DNA of 64,000 nucleotides from Bacillus sp. FJAT-25509 (GTDB lineage Bacteria > Bacillota > Bacilli > Bacillales > Bacillaceae_G), in contig NZ_LJIZ01000038.1 in assembly GCF_001420605.1 (NCBI RefSeq), positions 124,001-188,000 of the forward strand. Direction: 5' to 3'. The notes beneath the pieces were generated by a model. It was given only the letters and a program-made list of their open reading frames with translations, was not told where the DNA came from and did no database searches. How positions within the stretch are numbered: position 1 is the first letter of the stretch; the number at the start of each line of letters is the position of its first letter. This document shows, piece by piece, positions 55,607-63,943 of this stretch. The position numbers and the translations under genes were made by a program.

Positions 55607-55843
55607 TTATAGTGTGGCAGTTGAATTATTGTTAGTTGATTCATTTGTTGCATCATGATTCTCATTCGAATTTGTGATCCGTATGACAATGATTAATAAA
55701 ACGAACAAGTCTCTTATTATTCGATCGTTAGTTATTGTTCTTAGTAGGATTGCAAAAGCGAAAGTCTCAGCTAGATTACCACTAAGTAATAAATTTGAAA
55801 TTTCTTTGAGAAGAATAATAATAAAATTTTCATTTAAATCCAT
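55607..55843 (-). CDS. Small hydrophobic protein of unknown function
   Basis: 78 residues from ATG 55843 with AAGGGGGCA nine bases upstream. Amphipathic N-terminus, hydrophobic segments around 23-35 and 43-56, and an Asn/Thr/Ser-rich polar tail. No family recognised. The opposite strand also has a 64-codon ORF here but without a ribosome site. A structured RNA candidate lies 45 bases upstream of the start. Confidence 0.45.
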   Translation of the reverse strand: MDLNENFIIILLKEISNLLLSGNLAETFAFAILLRTITNDRIIRDLFVLLIIVIRITNSNENHDATNESTNNNSTATL

Positions 55844-55887
55844 ATTATTGCCCCCTTACTTTATTTAGTAAAATATTAAAAAGACAT

Positions 55888-55951
55888 AAAAAAGTGAGTG
55901 GTGACGAACTTTAAATTCGCAATTTCACCTCCAATGGGGGAGCACTTTTTT
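55888..55951. ncRNA. Compact three-way-junction RNA candidate
   Basis: AAAAAAGTG (55888-55896) pairs with CACTTTTTT (55943-55951). Inside are two hairpins: GGTGA-CGAA...TTCG...TCACC and CTCC-AATGGG-GGAG. It is symmetric enough to form on either strand and ends in a T-run both ways. It could be a terminator of unusual form or a small regulatory RNA; no known family is recognised. Confidence 0.35.
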
Positions 55952-55970
55952 AGCTGACATAAAATAAATG

Positions 55971-55994
55971 AAAAAACCGCCCGTAAGCGGTAAT
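55971..55994 (-). terminator. Intrinsic terminator of the DJ-1/PfpI gene
   Basis: On the minus strand ACCGC-TTACGG-GCGGT followed by TTTTTC. Confidence 0.8.
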
Positions 55995-56005
55995 GGATAA
56001 TTGGA

Positions 56006-57385
56006 TTATTTATTCGAGTTGAAGATTGGTTTTTTCATAATGAATCGTCTGTCAATACAGAAAGCTACTAACAAAGATAGTAGAACGGTTAGAAGTAAAT
56101 GGCCGTAAGTTTTAAGCGGATATGGATTGCCCTCAAGATGGATACCATGCGCACGATATTCGAAACGTTTAATAGCGTGTTTGGCAGTTAACAGATCTTC
56201 TTGTTTAGCTAAGTCTTCTAATGGTGCTTCGAATAGATATCTGTTTGGTGAGTCACTATGGATAAGGAGAGTCTCTTTAGCATTACCTTTTTCATCCCAA
56301 AGCTTTATATCTTTTCCAGCAAGTGATTTTGCGTCGCCACCTGGTATGATCATTTTGTCTAATTTCGGAGCATTAGCTATTTGATGCCTAGCCAGAATAT
56401 TAAGATGATGTTTCGTATTTATTGGAGCATCTGAACTTGACACAGTCAAGATTTGTGTAGTTCCGGTATCTCCATAAGAATCAAATATAGAAGATAAAGC
56501 TATTTCATCCATATCTTTATACAGAAGAACCCCGTTTTGGTTCTTATCCCAATTGAATCCAAGATTTAGTAAATATGTTGTAAATTCTAAATTCATCTTA
56601 AAAGGTTCTACTTTTGGATTATGAACGAAATGGTACGTAGGATAATTAATTTCCTTAGCTATTTTTGCAGCCACAGGTTCCCCTAGTTTCTGAGAAATCA
56701 GATGAAGTACTCCATCGATCCCTGCGCTTTGACCGGCTGTAGTTAAGGTGTTTCCATCATGAACAAACCGCACATCCTCTTTCCATTGTGTTTCAGTATA
56801 TTTCTTGATTAATAGAGGTAAAGCTTGCCAGTGTGAAGTGGCGGATTTTCCTTTTAATAAACCTGCATCAGCAAGATTCTCTGATCCACCACAAATACTT
56901 AAAAACGTCGTCGTTTTACTGTTGGAATGTTTTTGAATCCATTCGCGAGTTGGTTTGTATTTCTTTTCATCTGTCATCTTCATATAAGGAACAACAATGA
57001 TATCTGGACTTTTATTTAATAGAAAATCCAGTTCTTTATAAGAGTAATGTGGGATTACATCCAAACCACCTGATAATGACTTGATGTTTTTTTCCGGTGC
57101 AACAGCATATACATTGTAAGCATCCGTCATAGAAAACAGTGTGTATGGAATGAGAAAATCGAAATCTTCAGTTGGTATTGATGAATCCGCCATCACAACT
57201 GCCACAGTAGGTTTATTTGGGTCAAACTGGGGAACTTTCACTCCTTGTAGTGAAGGAACTGGCTCATGGCGAACGTTTAAGTAAAAATCTTTTTGATGAC
57301 GATTAAAGCCATAAAGCTCAAGTCCCCCGACAAACACAACTAAAATTAATAAATAAACAGCTAAACGCATGACTAATCTTTTCAT
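56006..57385 (-). CDS. Membrane-anchored DJ-1/PfpI-family protein
   Basis: 459 residues from ATG 57385 (GAAGGAGG upstream). Membrane helix at about 6-24, a DJ-1/PfpI (class I glutaminase-like) domain from about 58 with the nucleophile-elbow Cys165 in FLSICGGSENLADAG, a second half that is a diverged repeat of the same fold (DKMIIPGGDAKSLAGKDI), and a C-terminal helix near 435-455. The first domain resembles the ligand-binding half of GATase-like AraC regulators, but no DNA-binding domain is present. It is flanked upstream by two CsoR-like operators. Activity is unknown. Confidence 0.75.
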   Translation of the reverse strand: MKRLVMRLAVYLLILVVFVGGLELYGFNRHQKDFYLNVRHEPVPSLQGVKVPQFDPNKPTVAVVMADSSIPTEDFDFLIPYTLFSMTDAYNVYAVAPEKNIKSLSGGLDVIPHYSYKELDFLLNKSPDIIVVPYMKMTDEKKYKPTREWIQKHSNSKTTTFLSICGGSENLADAGLLKGKSATSHWQALPLLIKKYTETQWKEDVRFVHDGNTLTTAGQSAGIDGVLHLISQKLGEPVAAKIAKEINYPTYHFVHNPKVEPFKMNLEFTTYLLNLGFNWDKNQNGVLLYKDMDEIALSSIFDSYGDTGTTQILTVSSSDAPINTKHHLNILARHQIANAPKLDKMIIPGGDAKSLAGKDIKLWDEKGNAKETLLIHSDSPNRYLFEAPLEDLAKQEDLLTAKHAIKRFEYRAHGIHLEGNPYPLKTYGHLLLTVLLSLLVAFCIDRRFIMKKPIFNSNK

Positions 57386-57433
57386 ATTATAATCCTCCTT
57401 CGGAAACAAATGTATTGACTATCATAATAATCG

Positions 57434-57482
57434 CACCCTTTTGGGTATTAATATAATATCTTGAAGTACCCCCGCAGGGTAT
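57434..57482 (-). promoter_or_regulatory. Two CsoR/CstR-like operators flanking a -10
   Basis: On the minus strand ATACCCTGCGGGGGTAC (57466-57482) and ATACCCAAAAGGGTG (57434-57448), about 33 bases centre to centre, lie 50-100 bases before the DJ-1/PfpI start. Both fit the TACCC-N(3-5)-GGGTA type sites of the CsoR family (copper, persulfide or formaldehyde sensors). An AT-rich -10 (TATTATATT) lies between them. Confidence 0.6.
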
Positions 57483-57691
57483 TTGTTTTATCTTGATTTC
57501 ATATTACGTTTTTTCTAAACCTTTGGTAATCGTGCTAGAGCTTGATTTTTATTTCAGACTTCAGACTTAACTGGTTTCAGACCCTCGAAAAAGAAAGAGA
57601 CCGAAATAGTCTCTCCTTGCATGTGCTAAAAAGCCGTTTCAATTTAAAAGAAGTAGACTGTAACTTGAACAATAAATAGAGGTTGATTACA

Positions 57692-57742
57692 TAAAGGGAC
57701 TGCTGACAAATTAGTATTTAATTTGACAGCAGCCCCTTTTGT
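57692..57742 (+). terminator. Strong hairpin, orphan terminator
   Basis: AAAGGG-A-CTGCTG and CAGCAG-CCCCTTT plus CAAATTA/TAATTTG form a stem of about 20 bp with TTTTGT after it. No plus-strand gene precedes it, so it may be left over from a lost gene. Confidence 0.6.
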
Positions 57743-57873
57743 ATTCCTACAAATTTTCCTAAAAATAATTATTAAATTTTCTTTTTAAAACATATGGTAA
57801 AATATGGATATATTAAATCGGGAATTACTAATTGTTTATTGATAATAAAAATTATGTACACATGGAGGATTAC

Positions 57874-58173
57874 ATGGTGACACAACTTCTAATGTTATTA
57901 CTGATCATTTCAATATTATCTGTAAATTTAATCGCATTTTTTTATTATCGAAAAACGAAAAATATATACTTCTCTGCATTTATTATCCTGATCTCTGCAG
58001 GAGTTTTAGCAATTGTTGAGGGATTCATCGCAATGATTATTCTTAAAGATGCTTTTGGATTCTTCTTCGGATTAAATCTTGTGGGATGCTATCTATTAAT
58101 AAATAGTTTAATAGTTTTCCTGATTGCAATAATTGTAAGTATAATAAAGTTTTTTAAACGCTTGCAGAAGTAA
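57874..58173 (+). CDS. Small three-helix membrane protein
   Basis: 99 residues from ATG 57874, five bases after TGGAGG (GTG 57877 is also possible). Three membrane helices (about 3-22, 31-53 and 65-90) joined by short loops, ending in FFKRLQK. No signature motif, no recognised family. The frame is open further upstream but without a ribosome site. Expressed alone as far as can be seen. Confidence 0.6.
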   Translation: MVTQLLMLLLIISILSVNLIAFFYYRKTKNIYFSAFIILISAGVLAIVEGFIAMIILKDAFGFFFGLNLVGCYLLINSLIVFLIAIIVSIIKFFKRLQK

Positions 58174-58757
58174 AGAAGCAGTTTAAATAGAATTAAATTT
58201 GGTTCAACTACCGAATTGAGAGGATTAAGAACAGACCGTTTTTGTGTATTAATTTTTGTCGAATAACTAAGAATACTTCTTCCATTGATTAGAAATTACG
58301 ATCATTTCAATGGTAAAATAACCCGCCTTAAAATCAAAGGAGATAGAAACATTATGTAGAAATTAAATCTATTAAAATTGGAAGAGTGATAGGGATCATA
58401 TTTTGTTCGATTAACATGAATTAGAAATGAATTTTGATTGAACAAAATATTGAGGTGCTTTCTTTATAGAAAAAATCTACAATAATTAACCTTTCTATTT
58501 GAGGAAAGTATCGACTAGTTGATTAAAAGAAATATAGATTCAACTAACTTAATAACTAAAAAAACTTGATTGTTAAGAATCATGTAAAGTGAAGTGACAG
58601 ACTAATAAAATTTTAGTCTGTCATTTTTCTACTTAATAACTATTTTTTTACTAAACCTACTGTAAAAAGATAAATTTAAAAACACTTATTCAATTACCCT
58701 AAGATTATGTAAAACTATTAATATAGGATGATCATTATTCGAGTATCCTCTAAAATA
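58174..58757. other. Intergenic region with gene relics
   Basis: AAAGGAGATAG at 58338-58348 is followed by ATG TAG (58354-58359), a ribosome site in front of a dead start codon. From about 58560 to 58629 the sequence resembles the 3' end of ileS and its terminator. The rest is AT-rich with no gene. Confidence 0.4.
58560..58629 (+). repeat. Diverged partial copy of the ileS 3' end and terminator
   Basis: AAAACTTGATTGTTAAGAA then CATGTAAAG resembles ileS bases 55241-55268 (AAAACTAGTGGTTAAGAA, CATGTAAACG). It is joined directly to GTGAAGTGACAGACTAA and TTTTAGTCTGTCATTTTT, nearly the ileS terminator at 55342-55386. About 70 coding bases between are missing. This suggests an old duplication with a deletion. 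Confidence 0.5.
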
Positions 58758-58759
58758 CA

Positions 58760-59362
58760 TTAAGTTAAACCAATTAAAAGATAAATGGAGGTTCCCAAAA
58801 TAAATATGGCGGAGCATTTGTTGAATATGTTCATTAAACCTCCTGTGCTGTCTATCTTCTTCATGATTGAGCCGGCGACCGTTAATCCCAAAAACCAAAT
58901 CCAAGATACTGCAATACATGCGATCGTAAAGAGAACTTGTTCCTTTCCGACATATTTTAATGCACTTGTTCCAATCACACCTACTGTATCTAAGATTGCA
59001 TGAGGGTTTAATAAGGATACTGATAAAGCAAAAATGATTTGCTGACGGCTAGGTAATGCTCTGTTCGATTCACTTGTTGTTGGTTTAGAACGCCAAATAA
59101 CATAGCCCATGTAAACTAAAAACAAAATACCAGAAATCATCAGACTAATTCTTAGCCATTCAAATTGTAGAACGATCGTGGAAAGTCCAAAAACAGCTAA
59201 AAGAATTAAAAAAGTATCACATAGCGCAGCAGTAAAAGTCGCTGGAAGCGCTCGAATTAGTTTTGATTGAGTAGCACCTTGTGAAAATACAAATACATTC
59301 TGTACCCCTAAAGGTAAAATAAGTCCGAATGCTAAGACTAGACCATGAATAATAGCTTCCAT
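58760..59362 (-). CDS. LysE/ArgO-family amino-acid exporter
   Basis: 200 residues, six predicted helices, with the LysE start FGLILPLGVQNVFVFSQG and the helix motif SVSLLNPHAILDTVGVIG (NPHAILD is typical). It exports basic amino acids or other small amino compounds. Its start faces the start of a MocR-type regulator 98 bases away. AAAGGGAG precedes ATG on the minus strand. Confidence 0.92.
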   Translation of the reverse strand: MEAIIHGLVLAFGLILPLGVQNVFVFSQGATQSKLIRALPATFTAALCDTFLILLAVFGLSTIVLQFEWLRISLMISGILFLVYMGYVIWRSKPTTSESNRALPSRQQIIFALSVSLLNPHAILDTVGVIGTSALKYVGKEQVLFTIACIAVSWIWFLGLTVAGSIMKKIDSTGGLMNIFNKCSAIFILGTSIYLLIGLT

Positions 59363-59419
59363 CTAATCAACTCCCTTTCAATTACTATCGTACTATGATA
59401 AAACTAAAAGAAAACAACC

Positions 59420-59447
59420 AATTGGATGGTTTTATATCCATCCAATT
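59420..59447. promoter_or_regulatory. Operator between lysE-like and mocR-like genes
   Basis: AATTGGATGG (59420-59429) and CCATCCAATT (59438-59447) are a perfect 10-bp inverted repeat with an 8-base spacer; the left arm is extended by an ACC. It sits 13 bases before the mocR-type start and is the natural binding site for its product. Confidence 0.75.
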
Positions 59448-59460
59448 TAGGGGGAGTTAG

Positions 59461-60885
59461 ATGAAATGGAAACCAAATCGTGATTCTCATTTGACTGTTC
59501 AACATCAAATTGTAGATTGGATAAAATCTCGTATTGAACGAGGTGATTGGTCTGTTGGCACAAAGATTCCAACACAGCGCCAACTAGCAACGCAATTTAA
59601 TGTGAACCGCAGTACCGTTCAACTTGCACTTGATGAATTAAGGGCAGATGGTTTGATCGAATCAAAAGTGGGTTCAGGGGTATTTGTGGCTAACAATTCC
59701 TGGAACGTACTTTTGAGCAAATATCAACCAAATTGGCAGAGACATATTGAGTCAAGTATTCATAAACCAAACTACCATACTATTCAACTCATAAATGAAT
59801 ATGAGCAAATGGATCATATCATACGTCTTGGAACAGGTGAATTATCACCTGATTTACTACCAACTAAACAAATAGAAGATTCGTTAAAAAAGATTTCACT
59901 TGATTCTAAAGCAATTGGCTATTCATCTCCGCAAGGAAGTGAAAAGCTCAGAGGAATTTTATGTAATTATTTAAAAAAACGCGGTATTGAATCAGCACCA
60001 GAGAACATTTTAATTGTTTCAGGTGCACTTCAAGCACTTCAATTAATTGCAGTTGGATTATTAGAAGAGGGATCTATTTTATTTCAAGAACAATTTTCGT
60101 ATTTAAATTCAGTACATCCCTTTCAATCTAATGGAATGCGAATGATTTCAGTTTCAAGGGAACATCTATTACCAGATAACATACGTGCACTTAAAGGGAA
60201 GAGGCAATCTTTATTCTACTGTGTTCCAACACTAAACAATCCAACAGGCTATAATTGGTCGTTGAAAGAAAAACAAAATCTATTTAATACTTGCAAAGAG
60301 CTACAAATTCCGATTATTGAAGATGATGTTTATCACGAATTGCTATTTGAATCATCTTCACCGGCTATAAAATCGCTTGATACATCAGGGCAAGTTCTTT
60401 ATATAGGGAGTGTATCCAAAACACTAAGTCCGGGATTAAGAATTGGTTGGGTTGTTGCACCTTCACCTGTAATTGAACGATTGGCTGATATTAAAATGCA
60501 AACAGATTATGGTTCAAGTGGCTTTTCGCAAGAAATCGTATCATACTGGATCTCAAATGGTCTATACGAAAAGCATCTTATTAACCTTCGTGAACAATTG
60601 CAAAGAAGAGCTAAATACGTAGAAGAAATTTTAGAAAAGGAATTTAAAAAAATAGCTTCATGGAAAAAGCCTGAAGGTGGTTTCTACATATGGCTCAGGT
60701 TTCATAATCCAATTGTAAATAAGACTTTATTTCTAAAATTACTTAAACAAAATATATTGATAAATCCAGGTTATATTTACGATCCAAGAGATTTACACCA
60801 TATTCGTCTTTCATATGCATACGCGTCTTTGGAAGACTTAAAAAAAGGGTTAAATATTTTACAACAAATAATCCAGCAACTGTGA
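59461..60885 (+). CDS. MocR/GabR-type regulator (GntR HTH + aminotransferase fold)
   Basis: 474 residues. Residues 1-80 are a GntR winged helix (KIPTQRQLATQFNVNRSTVQ region). The remainder is a type I aminotransferase fold with the PLP Lys320 in GSVSKTLSPGLRIGW and NNPTGYNWS. Such proteins sense an amino compound through PLP and control a divergent gene. Here that gene encodes a LysE-type exporter, so it probably regulates amino-acid export. TAGGGGGAG precedes ATG. Confidence 0.93.
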   Translation: MKWKPNRDSHLTVQHQIVDWIKSRIERGDWSVGTKIPTQRQLATQFNVNRSTVQLALDELRADGLIESKVGSGVFVANNSWNVLLSKYQPNWQRHIESSIHKPNYHTIQLINEYEQMDHIIRLGTGELSPDLLPTKQIEDSLKKISLDSKAIGYSSPQGSEKLRGILCNYLKKRGIESAPENILIVSGALQALQLIAVGLLEEGSILFQEQFSYLNSVHPFQSNGMRMISVSREHLLPDNIRALKGKRQSLFYCVPTLNNPTGYNWSLKEKQNLFNTCKELQIPIIEDDVYHELLFESSSPAIKSLDTSGQVLYIGSVSKTLSPGLRIGWVVAPSPVIERLADIKMQTDYGSSGFSQEIVSYWISNGLYEKHLINLREQLQRRAKYVEEILEKEFKKIASWKKPEGGFYIWLRFHNPIVNKTLFLKLLKQNILINPGYIYDPRDLHHIRLSYAYASLEDLKKGLNILQQIIQQL

Positions 60886-60939
60886 TTTTATTTCATTTTT
60901 TTGAGAGTGTTGATAATAAGAAACCGATTTTGAACAGTT

Positions 60940-60970
60940 AAAAGAGCACCGAGATCTCGATGCTCTTTTA
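60940..60970. terminator. Bidirectional terminator
   Basis: AAAAGAGCA and TGCTCTTTT pair, with CGAGATCTCG inside as a second palindrome. It serves mocR; the P450 gene on the minus strand ends 43 bases away. Confidence 0.8.
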
Positions 60971-61012
60971 TGTTTATTTATTGTGTTATTTTTATTACTG
61001 CAACTTAGTCTT

Positions 61013-62218
61013 TTATTGAATACTTGCTTGAATTTTTAAGTTTTCAAACCCACGAAAAGCAACATTTTTACGGCGAGTCGGCTCCTCAATTAGAACTGGA
61101 TTAACTAAATGTCTTATTAGTTTTTCTATTGCAATTTGTCCTTCTAATCTAGCAAGAGGTGCACCTAAGCAGAAATGCGGGCCGGATGAAAAGGATAAAT
61201 GTTTTATATTTTTTCGAGTGATATCAAATGTTTCAGGATTATTTGTGATTTTTGGATCGTAATTGGCTCCACCTAATGAAACCATAAAGTAATCGCCTTT
61301 TTTAATCGAATTTCCAGCGAATTCAAAGTCTTCTCTAGCCCATCTAGATGTAAAAATAACGGGTGATTCGTATCTTAATATTTCTTCTATTGCAGAAGGA
61401 ATTAACGTTAAATCATTTTTTAATAGCTCAAATTGCTCAGGATGTTTTAATAATAAATAATAGCCATTCGTTATTAAATTAACCGTCGTTTCATGACCAG
61501 CAATTAATAATAGAAGACAACTTGCGATCATTTCATCCTCATTTAATTTGTCTCCAGATTCCTCTGCTACGATTAAATTACTGATTAAATCCTCTTTAGG
61601 TTCTAATCTTCTTTCAGAAATAAGATGTCTGAAATAATTAGAAGCATCAAGAAAATGCTTTGATACTAATTCTAAATCCTCTATAGTCGTATTAAAATCA
61701 ATAAATTTAATAAATGCATCAGACCAATTGCGAAATAAATCTCGATCTTCTTTTGGAACACCTAAAAGGTCAGTTATGACAAATACAGGTAATAAATATG
61801 AAAAATCACGTATTAGCTCGTGTGTAAATTTCCCCTTCATATTTGCGATTAAATGATCAGCAATTTCATTTACAGAGGCTCGTAAATTTTCAACCATTCT
61901 TGGAGAAAAGGCTTTGTTCACGAGATTTCTCAATCTCGTATGATCAGGAGCATCTCGAAATAACATCATTTTTTGATTTATTGCAATTGCAGGCATAACA
62001 CTTTCAGGTAATTGTTCAGGTGGAGTGACTTTGGATGCTTCTTTTATAAAACGAGGGTCTTTTAGCAAGATTTCTGCTTCTCTATAGCCTGTTACTAGCC
62101 AACCAGTTCTCTGAAATAGCTCTGTGTAAAGCATAGGACTTATTTTTCTCGCGCTACTAAAATACGAATATGGATCTTTGTAAAAATGCTGTGGATTCAC
62201 TTTTAATTGATTGTTCAT
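61013..62218 (-). CDS. Cytochrome P450 (CYP107/109-like)
   Basis: 401 residues, the normal size for soluble bacterial P450s. I-helix oxygen motif AGHETTVNL, ExxR in EEILRYESP, and the heme-thiolate loop SSGPHFCLGAPLARLE with Cys350. It hydroxylates an unknown substrate and needs separate ferredoxin and reductase, none of which is adjacent. Sequence style resembles Bacillus CYP107/CYP109 enzymes acting on fatty acids, steroids or macrolides; that is inference. Ribosome site GGGAGAAC. Confidence 0.93.
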   Translation of the reverse strand: MNNQLKVNPQHFYKDPYSYFSSARKISPMLYTELFQRTGWLVTGYREAEILLKDPRFIKEASKVTPPEQLPESVMPAIAINQKMMLFRDAPDHTRLRNLVNKAFSPRMVENLRASVNEIADHLIANMKGKFTHELIRDFSYLLPVFVITDLLGVPKEDRDLFRNWSDAFIKFIDFNTTIEDLELVSKHFLDASNYFRHLISERRLEPKEDLISNLIVAEESGDKLNEDEMIASCLLLLIAGHETTVNLITNGYYLLLKHPEQFELLKNDLTLIPSAIEEILRYESPVIFTSRWAREDFEFAGNSIKKGDYFMVSLGGANYDPKITNNPETFDITRKNIKHLSFSSGPHFCLGAPLARLEGQIAIEKLIRHLVNPVLIEEPTRRKNVAFRGFENLKIQASIQ

Positions 62219-62475
62219 GTACCTGTTCTCCCTTATGAATGAAATGAGTCTATTTATTTCTATTTCTGTGAAAATGGATTATTCCCAAATTTTGGATAAC
62301 ACAAAAAAAGGATACTTTTGTACAGAATGATTTTCATGAGGAATTAGGTATAAATGAATAATAAATAAATCATATGAAATTTAAGAAAATTAAATCATGA
62401 TTTATGGTAAAATAAGGTATTTCAAATGAAAAACTGATTTTTATGAAATAATTCGATGGTTGTGAAAGGGGTAAT

Positions 62476-63021
62476 ATGATGGATTTTCCAGTTCTAGAAA
62501 CAGAGAGATTATCTTTAGTACAAATTACACAAAAAAATGTAGATGAGATATTTTCCATCTTTTCAAATGAAGAGGTAATTAAATACTATGGTATGGAACC
62601 TTTTACAGAAAAAGATCAAGCGGTTAAAATGATCGATTCTTTTCAAACTAGATTTGAAAATCAACAAGGAATACGCTTTGGAATCGTAGAAAAAGAATCA
62701 AAAAAATTAATCGGAACAATTGGACTAAATAATTTAGTTTTACACGCTAGAAGAACTGAAATTGGATATGATTTATTACCTGAATATTGGAGAAAAGGAT
62801 TTATGTCAGAAGCAATTAAGGAAATTACATCATATTGCTTTGATAAACTAGGACTATATCGAATTGGAGCTAATATTTTCCCGGATAATACAGCCTCAGC
62901 TACCTTAGTTGAGAATATAGGCTTTCAAAAGGAAGGATTATTGAGAGGCTATTTAGTTCAAGGGGATCAGTCTCATGATTTAAACGTATTTTCTCTCATT
63001 AAACCTGATTGGCTAAAGTGA
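62476..63021 (+). CDS. GNAT acetyltransferase (RimJ/RimL type)
   Basis: 181 residues of the Acetyltransf_3 group: LETERLSLVQITQKNVDEIF at the start, RTEIGYDLLPEYWRKGFMSEA with the acetyl-CoA loop, and NIFPDNTASATLVENIGFQKEG near the end (short: NTASATLVENIGF). It acetylates an amine, perhaps a protein N-terminus or a small compound; the substrate cannot be told. AAAGGGG precedes two consecutive ATG codons. Confidence 0.9.
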   Translation: MMDFPVLETERLSLVQITQKNVDEIFSIFSNEEVIKYYGMEPFTEKDQAVKMIDSFQTRFENQQGIRFGIVEKESKKLIGTIGLNNLVLHARRTEIGYDLLPEYWRKGFMSEAIKEITSYCFDKLGLYRIGANIFPDNTASATLVENIGFQKEGLLRGYLVQGDQSHDLNVFSLIKPDWLK

Positions 63022-63131
63022 ACTATTAAACTTAGATATTATATTTATATTTTTTGTTGCTCTAGAAAAATGATAAACTGAAATAATCATAATATAGTAA
63101 AATGGTCCAACTAAGGAAAAGGAGAAATGGA

Positions 63132-63788
63132 ATGATTAAAGCTGTAATATTTGATTTTGATGGTCTAATTGTCGATACTGAGTCTGTTTGGTTCGAAGCA
63201 TATAAGGAAGTACTACATCGGTATGAAGTGGAGTTAACTCTTCAAAAGTTTTCAGAGGTTGTGGGAACAAGTGATGAGATTTTATTCGATTTTATTAATT
63301 CAAATTTAAAAGAACCAATTGAAAAAGAACTAATCGAACAAATGGCTAAAGAGCTAGTTGATGAGAAACTACTCGAGCCTTCTTTAAGAGAAAGTGTAGA
63401 AGACTATTTAATTTCAGCAAAAAATGCGGGATTAAAAATAGCTTTAGCTTCTAGCTCATCAAAAGAATGGGTAGAAAGTTTCTTAAAAAAATTAAATATT
63501 TATAAATACTTTTCAGTAATTAAGACAAAAGATGATGTAAAGAAAGTTAAACCAGATCCAGAGTTATATTTAAAAGCAATTGAGGAAATTGGAGTTCAAG
63601 TATCAGAGGCTATTGCATTTGAAGATTCGTTGAACGGATTAATTGCTGCAACGAAAGCAGGATTACACTGTGTAATTGTTCCTAATCAGGTTACCTCACA
63701 TTTAGAGTTTGAGAATCATAGTTTACGATTATCATCTATGGCAGAAAAATCTTTAGAAGATGTAATTAAGCATATAACTGGAAAGTAA
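63132..63788 (+). CDS. HAD-superfamily phosphatase (beta-phosphoglucomutase-like)
   Basis: 218 residues from ATG 63132 (AAGGAGA upstream). Motif I FDFDGLIVDTE with Asp8 and Asp10, motif II ALASSSSKEW, motif III Lys in KVKPDPELYLKA and motif IV FEDSLNGLIAA. Subfamily IA with a helical cap (about 15-80). It hydrolyses a phosphorylated metabolite, probably a sugar phosphate. The final part is followed by a terminator. Confidence 0.92.
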   Translation: MIKAVIFDFDGLIVDTESVWFEAYKEVLHRYEVELTLQKFSEVVGTSDEILFDFINSNLKEPIEKELIEQMAKELVDEKLLEPSLRESVEDYLISAKNAGLKIALASSSSKEWVESFLKKLNIYKYFSVIKTKDDVKKVKPDPELYLKAIEEIGVQVSEAIAFEDSLNGLIAATKAGLHCVIVPNQVTSHLEFENHSLRLSSMAEKSLEDVIKHITGK

Positions 63789-63860
63789 AGTAGAAACCCT
63801 TCCCAAAAAGGTCAATGGATTCGGTTATTTGGATGAAAACAATAAAAAGCATATACATTG

Positions 63861-63899
63861 GAGATACAATTCACAACTGAATTTGTATCTCTTTTTTTA
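63861..63899. terminator. Bidirectional terminator
   Basis: GAGATACAAATT-type arms (GAGATACAATT and AATTTGTATCTC) pair around CACAACTG, followed by seven T. It lies between the HAD gene and a minus-strand gene end. Confidence 0.85.
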
Positions 63900-63943
63900 T
63901 TGTGATATCAGTGTCAATTAGAAATTACTTCACTTTTTAATTC

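Noticed and set aside
55674-55868. 64-codon plus-strand ORF opposite the small hydrophobic protein
   Set aside because: No ribosome site; the minus-strand frame has a strong one.
58686-58919. 77-codon minus-strand ORF
   Set aside because: Overlaps the 3' part of the LysE-type gene in another frame without its own ribosome site.
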